From positions 124,001 through 188,000 of the forward strand of contig NZ_VHLG01000004.1 of the NCBI RefSeq assembly GCF_006516955.1: a stretch of DNA of 64,000 bases. Direction: 5' to 3'. This document shows positions 45,569 to 52,409 of the stretch, one piece after another. Each line of letters starts with the position of its first letter. Position 1 is the stretch's first letter. This DNA comes from Martelella alba. GTDB taxonomy: Bacteria; Pseudomonadota; Alphaproteobacteria; Rhizobiales; Rhizobiaceae. The notes under the pieces were generated by a model, which was not told the origin of the DNA, made no database searches, and was given only the letters and a program-made list of their open reading frames with translations. Made by a program: the position numbers and the translations under genes.

Positions 45569-45583
45569 TTAGGTAAATCTTAA
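45569..45583. promoter_or_regulatory. CtrA-box-like site upstream of sciP
   Basis: TTAGGTAAATCTTAA matches the CtrA consensus TTAA-N7-TTAA with one mismatch and exact spacing. It ends 53 bp before the sciP ATG, a plausible promoter position. sciP is a CtrA target in Caulobacter. Confidence 0.55.
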
Positions 45584-45636
45584 AAATGTGGCGCTAGCGT
45601 CTCTCATGTTGGTTGTGAGTTTATGTAGAGAGTACG

Positions 45637-45912
45637 ATGACCGAACTAGTCCGCTCCCGCGCGAAGTATGTTATAGGCCCTGACGGAAGCCCGCTGACTG
45701 TTGCCGATCTTCCACCGGCCAATACCCGCCGCTGGGTCATCCGCCGCAAGGCAGAAGTTGTAGCCGCAGTACGTGGCGGCCTGCTCAGCCTTGAAGAAGC
45801 CTGTGAGCGTTACAGGCTGACGGTGGAAGAGTTTCTATCCTGGCAGACATCCATCGATGATCACGGCCTGGCCGGCCTGCGGACTACACGGATCCAGCAA
45901 TATCGAAACTGA
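45637..45912 (+). CDS. sciP: CtrA inhibitor SciP (DUF1153)
   Basis: The 91-residue DNA-binding protein matches DUF1153/SciP: RAKYVIGPDGSPLTVADLPPANTRRWVIRRKAEVVAAVRGGLLSLEEACERYRLTVEEFLSWQ (in pieces), with a Trp-containing helix-turn-helix. In Caulobacter SciP binds CtrA at promoters and blocks its activation in the G1 swarmer phase. GAGAG precedes the ATG. The protein is convergent with fliJ and lies 1.1 kb from ctrA, as in other rhizobia. A CtrA-like box is directly upstream. Confidence 0.92.
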   Translation: MTELVRSRAKYVIGPDGSPLTVADLPPANTRRWVIRRKAEVVAAVRGGLLSLEEACERYRLTVEEFLSWQTSIDDHGLAGLRTTRIQQYRN

Positions 45913-46243
45913 TTGAGTGCGCGCCATCGCCAAAGGACCTTCAGGCGCGTCGCCCATTATTTGATTCGCGTGATCAGGGGACCTGTATCAGCGCGACGCT
46001 TCCAGAACTTGAGGGCAGTGGCAACGAAGACAAAATGTTGCCATGCACCGGGCTTTAGCCATTCCGCCGCATCGACCGCCCAGCCTCCCCTTTGCCAACA
46101 CAGCAGGCGGCGCGGTGAGCCATCGCACCTTTGGGACCACGCAAACGGCTCAGTCCAGTTGGGCACCACACCAAATACTGACGAAAAAGGGACCGCATCA
46201 TATCAATGCGGTCCCTTTTTTCCTGGTCCGGATGCCAAACGCC
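45913..46243. other. 331-bp region between sciP and fliJ
   Basis: It holds the shared bidirectional terminator (46184-46222). On the minus strand a 70-codon frame (45957-46169, GTG start, Trp-rich, ending ALKFWKRRADTGPLITRIK) is open, but it lacks a clear ribosome-binding site and lies beyond the terminator of fliJ. I do not call it a gene. Confidence 0.5.
46184..46222. terminator. Bidirectional terminator between sciP and fliJ
   Basis: A 15-bp perfect stem AAAAAGGGACCGCAT / ATGCGGTCCCTTTTT with a 7-base loop; A-run on the left and T-run on the right make it functional on both strands. It closes sciP (+) and fliJ (-). Confidence 0.92.
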
Positions 46244-46594
46244 TCAGGCGCGTTTCCGGCTCGCCCCGTCACGATCCTCCAGCGCCGCGAGACGCTGATA
46301 TTCCGTGTCGAGCTCAAGAAGCTCACTTTCGCCGACTGCCCTTTGCTCCAGAAGGTCACGGACAGAAACGTTCAGGTTATCTGCCCGCTGCCGCGCTGAT
46401 TTGGCGAAGGTGGAATAGGCGAAATGCGTGGGATCCGAGATCCCCGTCTTCTGCTCTTCCGCGTCAATCTGTCGCTTCAGCTCATCGGACATACGCTCGA
46501 ACTCGTCGATCATAAGCTGCAGCTGCTGCAGCTGCCGCTTTTTTTCTTTCACCTGAAACGCCTTTAGGCGCAACAGACTGTTTCGTGCCTTCAT
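46244..46594 (-). CDS. fliJ: FliJ-like flagellar export chaperone
   Basis: A 116-residue, almost fully helical coiled-coil protein (LLRLKAFQVKEKKRQLQQLQLMIDEFERMSDELKRQIDAEEQKT in pieces) of the length and charge pattern of FliJ, the central stalk of the flagellar export ATPase FliI. Rhizobial genomes carry this gene beside ctrA, away from the main flagellar cluster. ATG 46594 is chosen; the frame extends upstream to 46660 without a better initiator. It is divergent from ctrA, so the intergenic region may control both. Confidence 0.78.
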   Translation of the reverse strand: MKARNSLLRLKAFQVKEKKRQLQQLQLMIDEFERMSDELKRQIDAEEQKTGISDPTHFAYSTFAKSARQRADNLNVSVRDLLEQRAVGESELLELDTEYQRLAALEDRDGASRKRA

Positions 46595-47022
46595 ACGCAA
46601 TACTCCCCGGCTGACGAACGCATATCCGAAAGGGTCCCCCAACATTTGATTCGCTCCCACGTCAGCCGGATATGCTTAACGAAAAACGAATGCTGGTAAC
46701 CTTTCGTTTACAGCCATGGCAGATCATAGGCGACATGACTTAAGGGTCGGTAAACCCGGAGCGCGGAAACAGACGAAAACTTGCGAGTCTATTGAATCAC
46801 TTAGCGATATTTTCTCACCTGTTTTCTCGGCACTCAGGCACCTGAAATATGTGTAAAATCATAAGGCTGACGAATAAAATTAATAAAATCTGACCATCTT
46901 GCCAGAGAGAATCAGAATTTGTTAACCATTAGCTGTCAGCTTCACGTCAGGTCATCACTGAGTCCGTATCGCGTCCGGGGCGAGATCAGACCTTTTAATA
47001 GCGGCGGTTTAAGGGGAAAGAC
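46595..47022. promoter_or_regulatory. 428-bp ctrA/fliJ divergent control region
   Basis: It contains five GANTC sites (46648, 46785, 46794, 46909, 46960), the target of the cell-cycle methylase CcrM, where about 1.7 would be expected by chance. A CtrA-like box TTAAGGGTCGGTAAA (46740-46754, one mismatch) and a half-site GTTAACCATTAG (46921 region) are also present. The arrangement fits methylation-dependent and autoregulated ctrA transcription as known in Caulobacter and rhizobia. Confidence 0.6.
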
Positions 47023-47724
47023 ATGCGGGTTCTTTTAATCGAAGACGACAGCGCTACGGCTCAAAGCATTGAGCTGATGCTCAAGAGCGAAAATTTCAAC
47101 GTCTATACGACGGATCTCGGCGAGGAGGGTGTCGACCTCGGCAAGATCTATGATTACGACATCATCCTTCTGGATCTCAACCTTCCGGATATGTCTGGTT
47201 ATGAGGTTCTTAAAGCCCTTCGCGTTGCCAAGATCGCAACGCCAATCCTCATCCTCTCCGGCATGTCCGGTACGGATGACAAGGTGCGCGGCTTCGGCTC
47301 GGGTGCAGACGATTATCTGACCAAGCCGTTCCACAAGGAAGAACTGGTCGCGCGCATTCATGCAATCGTGCGTCGTTCCAAGGGCCATGCCCAGTCGGTG
47401 ATCACCACCGGCGATCTGACGGTCAATGTCGATGCCAAGACTGTGGAAGTCGGCGGCCAGCGCGTGCATCTGACCGGCAAGGAATATCAGATGCTGGAAC
47501 TGCTCTCGCTGCGCAAGGGCACGACGCTGACCAAGGAAATGTTCCTCAACCACCTCTATGGCGGCATGGACGAACCCGAGCTGAAGATCATCGACGTCTT
47601 CATCTGCAAGCTGCGCAAGAAGCTGGCCAATGCTGCTGGCGGCACCAATTTCATCGAAACGGTTTGGGGACGCGGCTATGTGCTGCGCGATCCTGAACAG
47701 CAGGACATTCAAAAGCGCGCCTGA
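47023..47724 (+). CDS. ctrA: Cell-cycle response regulator CtrA
   Basis: The 233-residue master regulator has an N-terminal receiver domain with acidic pocket ED (8-9), phospho-acceptor D51 ([13 protein letters not shown]) and Lys in [13 protein letters not shown], then an OmpR-type winged helix (about 125-225; [52 protein letters not shown], the CtrA-specific wording). It controls division, flagella and envelope genes and is phosphorylated via CckA and ChpT. It ends in a terminator at 47747-47794. Confidence 0.98.
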   Translation: MRVLLIEDDSATAQSIELMLKSENFNVYTTDLGEEGVDLGKIYDYDIILLDLNLPDMSGYEVLKALRVAKIATPILILSGMSGTDDKVRGFGSGADDYLTKPFHKEELVARIHAIVRRSKGHAQSVITTGDLTVNVDAKTVEVGGQRVHLTGKEYQMLELLSLRKGTTLTKEMFLNHLYGGMDEPELKIIDVFICKLRKKLANAAGGTNFIETVWGRGYVLRDPEQQDIQKRA

Positions 47725-47746
47725 CCGGTCACTTTTGAGGGCTTCA

Positions 47747-47794
47747 GGCAAAGAGCGTCGCGAGCCAGCCGGCTTCCGGCGCTCTTTGCCTTTG
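47747..47794 (+). terminator. Terminator after ctrA
   Basis: AGGCAAAGAGCG pairs with CGCTCTTTGCCT (12 bp) around a 21-base loop that has its own small hairpin (GCCAGCCGGCTTCCGGC region). A TTTG tail follows. It starts 23 bp past the ctrA stop. Confidence 0.72.
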
Positions 47795-47932
47795 TGCTGA
47801 CACGGCCTTCTTCCTACCGCCCCGGCGGCGGCAATGTCAGGCCTATCGGTTTCCTTCGCGGATGACCGGCGCCGCGCCCGAAAAGAGGACGCCAGCTTTT
47901 CGGGCAAGGTACAGAAGCGGGAAATGTGAAAC

Positions 47933-47952
47933 AGCGGGCGACTGCCCGCACA
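47933..47952 (+). repeat. Hairpin direct repeat, copy 1
   Basis: A 20-bp sequence whose core GCGGGC-GACT-GCCCGC is a perfect hairpin. An identical 20-bp copy lies at 48158-48177 in the same orientation, flanking the palindromic element. Confidence 0.8.
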
Positions 47953-47983
47953 GATTGCTGACAAACCCTGTCCCCTTCTCTAA

Positions 47984-48097
47984 CGTCATGCCTGTGCTTG
48001 TCACAGGCATCCAGCCGACGCGCGTCCGCGCGGCGAAAGAACCTGCTTATTCAAATTCTTAAGAATATGGATCCCCGTGACAAGCACGGGGATGACG
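47984..48097. repeat. Palindromic intergenic repeat element (rhizobial REP/BIME-like)
   Basis: Two 30-bp arms (47984-48013 and 48068-48097) in inverted orientation, 26 of 30 positions alike. Each arm is itself a hairpin: ATGCCTGTG-N5-CACAGGCAT on the left and ATCCCCGTG-N5-CACGGGGAT on the right. The four differences are paired compensatory changes that keep each stem intact. Sequences of the form TCATCCCCGTGCTTGTCACGG are common intergenic repeats in rhizobia. Such elements can stabilise transcripts or bind proteins. Mobility cannot be judged. Confidence 0.8.
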
Positions 48098-48157
48098 ACG
48101 GAGGCGATGGCTATTTCACCCCAAACAGACAAGCTGAATGACTTTGTCAGCAGCCAG

Positions 48158-48177
48158 AGCGGGCGACTGCCCGCACA
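48158..48177 (+). repeat. Hairpin direct repeat, copy 2
   Basis: Identical over 20 bp to 47933-47952. It ends 17 bp before the chpT stop, where on the minus strand it could act as the 3' hairpin of the chpT mRNA. Confidence 0.8.
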
Positions 48178-48194
48178 TTTCAGCTGAAATCACC

Positions 48195-48842
48195 TTAGCC
48201 GGCAGTTTTGCCCTCAAACAGCACCTCACCCTCATTCAGGGTGAAACGGATATCCGTGCCGGTCAACTCGGCAAGAAGTGCCGTGTAATAGGGCTGCACA
48301 TTATGCGAGGTGACGGGCTGATCCATCACGCCGGAATGAATGCGGGCAAATTCGGAGGGCGGCTGAATGTGGCCACCGCGCGCGCGAATGGAAAAATGGA
48401 AGGGCGCATCGACTGATTGCAGCGTCACCTCGATCGTGCCGCCGCGCGGGATCGTTGCCATGGCGACAAGCAACAGATTGAGAATGAGCTTCACCCGATC
48501 CTTGTCCGCATTGGCGTGAGGTCCCGTCCATTCAATGACAAGGCGTTTGTTGAGCGCCACCAGATCGCATGCTGCACGCTCGGCCTCACCGGTATCCAGC
48601 GGGGCAGCAATCGTGCCGGATGCGCCGAAAGCGAGGCGGGCAAATTTGAGATGCGTGGCGGCACTGTGCGTGCTCTGGCGGATAAGGCTCAACGCTTCCT
48701 CATCCATGCCCCCTTCATCAAGCAGCTCCAGCCCGTTTCCAGCCGCACCGATCGGGTTAACGACATCATGGCAGATGCGGCTCGCCAGCAATGCAGCCAG
48801 ATCGGGCCCGCTCAGCGTCAGATTGGGGTTCCTTGCCATCAT
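48195..48842 (-). CDS. chpT: Histidine phosphotransferase ChpT
   Basis: The 215-residue protein carries phosphate from the hybrid kinase CckA to CtrA and CpdR. Its DHp-like helix has the phospho-accepting His at about 25 in LLASRICHDVVNPIGAAGNGLELLDEGG, and the C-terminal half resembles a degenerate GHKL fold (VKLILNLLLVAMATIPRGGTIEV). ATG 48842 is chosen for AAGGA five bases before it; the frame runs on to 48986 without support. It is divergent from eipA with a shared 200-bp promoter region. Confidence 0.95.
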   Translation of the reverse strand: MMARNPNLTLSGPDLAALLASRICHDVVNPIGAAGNGLELLDEGGMDEEALSLIRQSTHSAATHLKFARLAFGASGTIAAPLDTGEAERAACDLVALNKRLVIEWTGPHANADKDRVKLILNLLLVAMATIPRGGTIEVTLQSVDAPFHFSIRARGGHIQPPSEFARIHSGVMDQPVTSHNVQPYYTALLAELTGTDIRFTLNEGEVLFEGKTAG

Positions 48843-48941
48843 GTATTCCTTTCGGTTTCTCACCTGCGGTCCAGCTGCCGGAACCATCCGGTCGCTGTCG
48901 AGCCCTTTGTGGCGCCACACTCTGAAAAACACCACATTTGG

Positions 48942-48956
48942 TAAATCCATTGTTAA
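48942..48956. promoter_or_regulatory. CtrA-box-like site between chpT and eipA
   Basis: TAAATCCATTGTTAA (reverse TTAACAATGGATTTA) is TTAA-N7-TTAA with one mismatch. It lies about 100 bp before chpT and 88 bp before eipA. eipA is CtrA-regulated in Brucella, which supports the site. Confidence 0.55.
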
Positions 48957-49044
48957 GAGGTGGTTGTCACAATGAAGTTCGAGCACACGCTTGTCAGATT
49001 CGCGAGAAATCGCAATGCCCGATCATGAAAAGAATGGAACTGCC

Positions 49045-49650
49045 ATGCGCGCAACCCCATCCCCGATCCTAAAGCCGATCACGATGATCGCGCTTTTTCT
49101 TGCCCTTTGCGTTGCGCCGTCCGGAGCGGCCTTCGCCCAGCAGGCTCAACCCCAACCGCAGCAGAGCAACAGCTACTCGGCTGACGAAATCGTTGCCGCA
49201 GGCAGCAATTTCTTCGGTGAAGCCAGCGCTGGCCTTGCCACCGCGCTTCAGAACGCCTTTTCCAAATATGGCTTGCCAAATGGTTATGTTCTCGGCAAGG
49301 AAGGCTCCGGCGCCTTTATTGCCGGCCTGACCTATGGCGAGGGCACGCTCAACACCAAGAATGTCGGCCAGCACCAGGTCTTTTGGCAGGGCCCCTCCTT
49401 CGGCTTCGATTATGGCGGAGACGGCTCGCGCGTGATGATGCTGGTCTATAACCTGCCGGCCGTGAGCGAAATCTACCACCGTTTCGGCGGCGTTTCCGGC
49501 TCGGCCTATGTCGTCGCCGGTTTTTCGATGCAGGTTTACAAGTTCGGCAATATCATTCTGGTTCCGGTTCGCTCCGGTGTCGGCGCCCGGCTTGGCGTCA
49601 ATGTCGGCTATCTGAAACTGACCCAGAAACCGACCTGGAACCCCTTCTGA
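49045..49650 (+). CDS. eipA: Envelope integrity protein EipA (DUF1134)
   Basis: A 201-residue periplasmic protein with signal peptide (about 31 residues, ending SGAAFA). The mature domain is DUF1134: SADEIVAAGSNFFGEASAGLATALQNAFSKYGLPNGYVLGKEGSGAFIAGLTYGEGTL (in pieces), then FGFDYGGDGSRVMMLVYNL, ending GARLGVNVGYLKLTQKPTWNPF. In Brucella EipA is needed for envelope-stress resistance, is encoded beside chpT and ctrA, and is under CtrA control. An in-frame ATG at 49015 and TTG at 48991 are alternatives; 49045 gives the best signal peptide. Confidence 0.9.
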   Translation: MRATPSPILKPITMIALFLALCVAPSGAAFAQQAQPQPQQSNSYSADEIVAAGSNFFGEASAGLATALQNAFSKYGLPNGYVLGKEGSGAFIAGLTYGEGTLNTKNVGQHQVFWQGPSFGFDYGGDGSRVMMLVYNLPAVSEIYHRFGGVSGSAYVVAGFSMQVYKFGNIILVPVRSGVGARLGVNVGYLKLTQKPTWNPF

Positions 49651-49662
49651 CCGCGAGTTCCC

Positions 49663-49935
49663 ATGCGCAAAACCAGAGACGATGCATTGAAACAGGAAAT
49701 CGAAGGGCGCAGCCGCGCCCTTCGCCTGTCGATCGCCCAAGCGCGAGACAGCCGGGACGACGATGCCCTGCGACAGGGGTTGGCCGAGCTTGGCGCACTG
49801 ATGATTGCCCATACATGGCTGATCGAAGGGGCCGATCCAGCACTTGCCAAGACCCTTGAAACGGCTGCCTCTCATGGCGACCGGAAAAGCCTGGCCGCGC
49901 GGGCCGCAGAACTGATCGCCGCCCTTGAGCGCTGA
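49663..49935 (+). CDS. Small hypothetical protein downstream of eipA
   Basis: A 90-residue, charged, helical protein (MRKTRDDALKQEIEGRSRALRLSIAQARDSRDDDALRQGLAELGAL in pieces, then HTWLIEGADPALAKTLETAA). It lies 12 bp after the eipA stop in the same direction and probably shares its transcript. Codon use is like its neighbours and no competing frame is better. I recognise no family. The ribosome-binding site is weak. Confidence 0.55.
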   Translation: MRKTRDDALKQEIEGRSRALRLSIAQARDSRDDDALRQGLAELGALMIAHTWLIEGADPALAKTLETAASHGDRKSLAARAAELIAALER

Positions 49936-49953
49936 CGCGCCGCTACGGGCATC

Positions 49954-50772
49954 TCAGCCGATACGCTGCTTTTTCAAGGCCAGCTCATACAGTGCAATCC
50001 CCGCCGCCATGGACACGTTGAGACTGTCAAGCTCCGGCGACTGGGCAATACGCACAGGGCTGAAACGCTGCATGATTGCAGCCGGCAGTCCATCACCTTC
50101 CGTACCGAGAACCAGCGCTGTACGCCTTGACGGCTGAAGGTGATCAATCGTCGTTTCCCCGGCAGGTGACAGGGTGAGGATCTGAAAACCGGCCTCCGCC
50201 AGCATTGTCAGCAGGTTCTGCCCGTTTCCAGCCCTTATCCACGGCATCCTCAGTACCGAACCGACGGAAACCCTCAGGCTCTTGCGATAAAGCGGATCGC
50301 AGGACGTTTCATCCAGCAGCACGGCATCAGCGCCAAAGGCCGTCGCATTGCGAAACAGGCTTCCGGCATTGTCATGATTGGAAAGACCGATTGCCACCGC
50401 GACAAGCGCGTCCTCAGGCAGGCTTTCAACAAGCTGCACGGGGTCAGCGGTGGCTGATCGTGTTCCAAGAGCCAGAACACCGCGATGCATATCGAAACCG
50501 GCAATGGCATTCATCACGCCTGCATCGCAGACATAAACGGGTACATCGGCCGGAAAGTCCGCAAGAATATCGGAAATGCCGGAAAGACGGTTTTCCAGAA
50601 CCAGAATGCGGTCTGCCCGAAAGACCCGGCCATGAACCTGAGACAGGACGCGAAGAACCACCGTGCCTTCGACAATGAAATGACCGCGCCGGCCGACAAG
50701 ATCCCGTTCGCGGATGGCACGGAACGGCGCAACCCTCTCGTCATCCGGATCCGTAATCGTCTCGAAAGGCAT
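49954..50772 (-). CDS. SpoU/TrmH family RNA 2'-O-methyltransferase
   Basis: The 272-residue SPOUT enzyme has the knot motifs of the family: AIGLSNHDNAGSLFRNATAFGADAVLLDETSCDPLYRKSLRVSVGS (motif 1), ALVLGTEGDGLPAAIM (motif 2) and SLNVSMAAGIALYELAL (motif 3). An N-terminal substrate-binding domain (DPDDERVAPFRAIRERDLVGRRGHFIVEG) resembles 23S rRNA (RlmB-type) or tRNA enzymes; the target nucleotide is not predictable. It is downstream of the DUF6476-like gene by 7 bp. Confidence 0.88.
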   Translation of the reverse strand: MPFETITDPDDERVAPFRAIRERDLVGRRGHFIVEGTVVLRVLSQVHGRVFRADRILVLENRLSGISDILADFPADVPVYVCDAGVMNAIAGFDMHRGVLALGTRSATADPVQLVESLPEDALVAVAIGLSNHDNAGSLFRNATAFGADAVLLDETSCDPLYRKSLRVSVGSVLRMPWIRAGNGQNLLTMLAEAGFQILTLSPAGETTIDHLQPSRRTALVLGTEGDGLPAAIMQRFSPVRIAQSPELDSLNVSMAAGIALYELALKKQRIG

Positions 50773-50779
50773 GACGGCG

Positions 50780-51157
50780 TCAGGGAATGGAAACCGTTGC
50801 CGCCATGCGGCCGGTCGTCAGATCGAAAATATAAACGGCCTGCCTGCCATCGGCACGGGTACCGAAAAAGGTAACGGAGCCATCACCATAGGAAACCTGC
50901 TCAACCTTGAAACCATCCGGCAGTGGTGCAACAAATTCCAGCGGCGCCCCCGAAGGCACGGCAAGCGCATGACCGGCCGGAGCCGTGTCATCCGCGCGCG
51001 AGGAGATCTTGTAAATGATGGCACCAAAAACCGCGAACAGACTGACAATCATGATCACGGCAGAGATAATCTGCAGTCTCAACATCTTGCGACGAACGAT
51101 ATCGAGTGCCGGGTCGAGCGGCTTTTCATCCTCGGCGTCGTTGCGATCATGTGCCAT
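50780..51157 (-). CDS. Single-pass membrane protein, DUF6476-like
   Basis: A 125-residue protein with an acidic cytoplasmic start (AHDRNDAEDEKPLDPALDIVRRKMLRLQ), one membrane helix (about 30-50, IISAVIMIVSLFAVFGAIIYKI) and a C-terminal beta-rich segment (PDGFKVEQVSYGDGSVTFFGTRADGRQAVYIFDLTTGRM). The pattern fits a small alphaproteobacterial family (DUF6476-type) of unknown role. It probably forms an operon with the methyltransferase gene. ATG 51157 is chosen over a TTG at 51163. Confidence 0.72.
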   Translation of the reverse strand: MAHDRNDAEDEKPLDPALDIVRRKMLRLQIISAVIMIVSLFAVFGAIIYKISSRADDTAPAGHALAVPSGAPLEFVAPLPDGFKVEQVSYGDGSVTFFGTRADGRQAVYIFDLTTGRMAATVSIP

Positions 51158-51225
51158 AGTCAATTGCCCTTGAGCCTTGTTTGCCGTAAAAGCGCCAGTT
51201 CCTCAATGTCAGGTCCAGAAAAGAA

Positions 51226-52269
51226 ATGACGGATAAAGCCCCCTTTAAACAAGCCGAGCCCAATAGAAAAGACTTTCTCGTCGAAGAAGACGGGAAAGAG
51301 CGGCTTGACACGTTTCTTTCCCGCCAGATGGGCGACGCCGTATCGCGCAGCCGGATCAAGGCCATGATCGTCAAACAGGCCGTGACCATCAACGGCGCGG
51401 TGTGCACCAACCCCTCACGCAAGCTGAAGCCGGGCGAAACCGTTGCGCTGGATGTGCCGGAGCCGGAAGACCCGACCCCCTTGCCGGAAAATATTCCGCT
51501 CGACATCCTGTATGAAGACGACGACCTGATCGTACTCAACAAGCAGGCCGGGCTGGTCGTGCATCCAGGGGCTGGCAATTGGACGGGAACGCTGGTCAAC
51601 GCCCTGCTCCATCATTGCGGCAACACGCTGTCCGGCATCGGCGGTGTGAGACGGCCCGGCATTGTGCACCGGCTCGACAAGGATACGACGGGCGTCATGG
51701 TTGTCGCCAAGAATGACCGCGCCCACCAGTCGCTGTCTGCGCAATTTGCCGATCACGGCCGCACCGGACCGCTGGAGCGCGCCTATCTGGCACTTGTCTG
51801 GGGCCGTCCGAAAACCCTGACCGGCACGATCGACGCACCGCTCGGGCGCAGTGGCGACCGCGTGCGCCGCGCCGTCAAATCCGCTGAAAGCGCCGATGCC
51901 GATTTCGCCATCACGCATTACACAGTCGTTGAGCGCTTCGGTGAAAAGGCGGATGGAACCGCCACGGCAAGCCTGGTTGAATGCCGGCTGGAGACAGGGC
52001 GCACCCATCAGATCCGCGTCCACATGGCCCATATCGGTCACCCGTTGATCGGCGATCAGGCCTATGGTGCCGGCTACAAAACCAAGGCCAACAAGCTCGA
52101 TGATGAGGCCCGTATCGCGGTGACGGCATTTCCGCGCCAGGCGCTCCACGCCTATCTGCTGGCCTTCGAACATCCCGCAACCGGTGAGACAATCCACTTC
52201 GAAGCCCCGCTGCCACCCGATATGGAAACCCTTTGTGAGGCTTTCAGGCAGGCCCGGACCGCCAGCTGA
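51226..52269 (+). CDS. RluA family pseudouridine synthase (RluD-like)
   Basis: The 347-residue protein has an N-terminal S4 RNA-binding domain (ERLDTFLSRQMGDAVSRSRIKAMIVKQAVTINGAVCTNPSRKLKPGETV) and the catalytic domain with HRLDKDTTGVMVVAKNDRAH carrying the active-site Asp, followed by LETGRTHQIRVHMAHIGHPLIGD. This is the RluD/RluC architecture, likely modifying 23S rRNA. It is divergent from the DUF6476-like gene and precedes rpoH. Confidence 0.9.
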   Translation: MTDKAPFKQAEPNRKDFLVEEDGKERLDTFLSRQMGDAVSRSRIKAMIVKQAVTINGAVCTNPSRKLKPGETVALDVPEPEDPTPLPENIPLDILYEDDDLIVLNKQAGLVVHPGAGNWTGTLVNALLHHCGNTLSGIGGVRRPGIVHRLDKDTTGVMVVAKNDRAHQSLSAQFADHGRTGPLERAYLALVWGRPKTLTGTIDAPLGRSGDRVRRAVKSAESADADFAITHYTVVERFGEKADGTATASLVECRLETGRTHQIRVHMAHIGHPLIGDQAYGAGYKTKANKLDDEARIAVTAFPRQALHAYLLAFEHPATGETIHFEAPLPPDMETLCEAFRQARTAS

Positions 52270-52273
52270 GCCT

Positions 52274-52302
52274 CTTGAAAGATTGAAGCGGCGACACCAT
52301 AT
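52274..52302 (+). promoter_or_regulatory. rpoH: Sigma-32-type promoter upstream of rpoH
   Basis: CTTGAAA (52274-52280), a 14-bp spacer, and CACCATAT (52295-52302) match the heat-shock promoter consensus CTTGAAA-N13-15-CCCCATNT at 14 of 15 fixed or wildcard positions. It lies 108 bp before the rpoH start, implying autoregulation by sigma-32. Confidence 0.65.
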
Positions 52303-52409
52303 CTGAATTTCCCTTCGCGCGGTTCGCATGAACGCGCCTAACCTTGGAACCTGCTGAAGCTTCAATCATTCCGTTTGAAAATAGGGGTTCAACATACAGG
52401 GGTCTCTGC

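Larger units (their letters stand above)
47725..48194. other. 470-bp intergenic region between ctrA and chpT, with repeats
   Basis: From left to right: ctrA terminator, about 140 bp with no feature, a 20-bp hairpin-forming direct repeat (47933), the palindromic element (47984-48097), about 60 bp, and the second copy of the direct repeat (48158) just before the chpT stop. No coding sequence is supported. Confidence 0.7.

Noticed and set aside
45957-46169. Trp-rich 70-codon minus-strand frame between sciP and fliJ
   Set aside because: GTG start without a convincing ribosome-binding site, placed after the fliJ terminator; no family recognised. Conservation would be needed.
48908-48919. 12-bp palindrome TGTGGCGCCACA upstream of chpT
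   Set aside because: A perfect 12-bp palindrome is expected about 16 times in 64 kb; it does not match the TGTCGCG-type SciP motif or a CtrA box.
52349-52377. GGAAC...CGTT pattern upstream of rpoH, resembling an EcfG general-stress promoter
   Set aside because: The spacing is about 21 bp, whereas EcfG promoters use 16-17 bp. The sigma-32-type promoter upstream is the better call.
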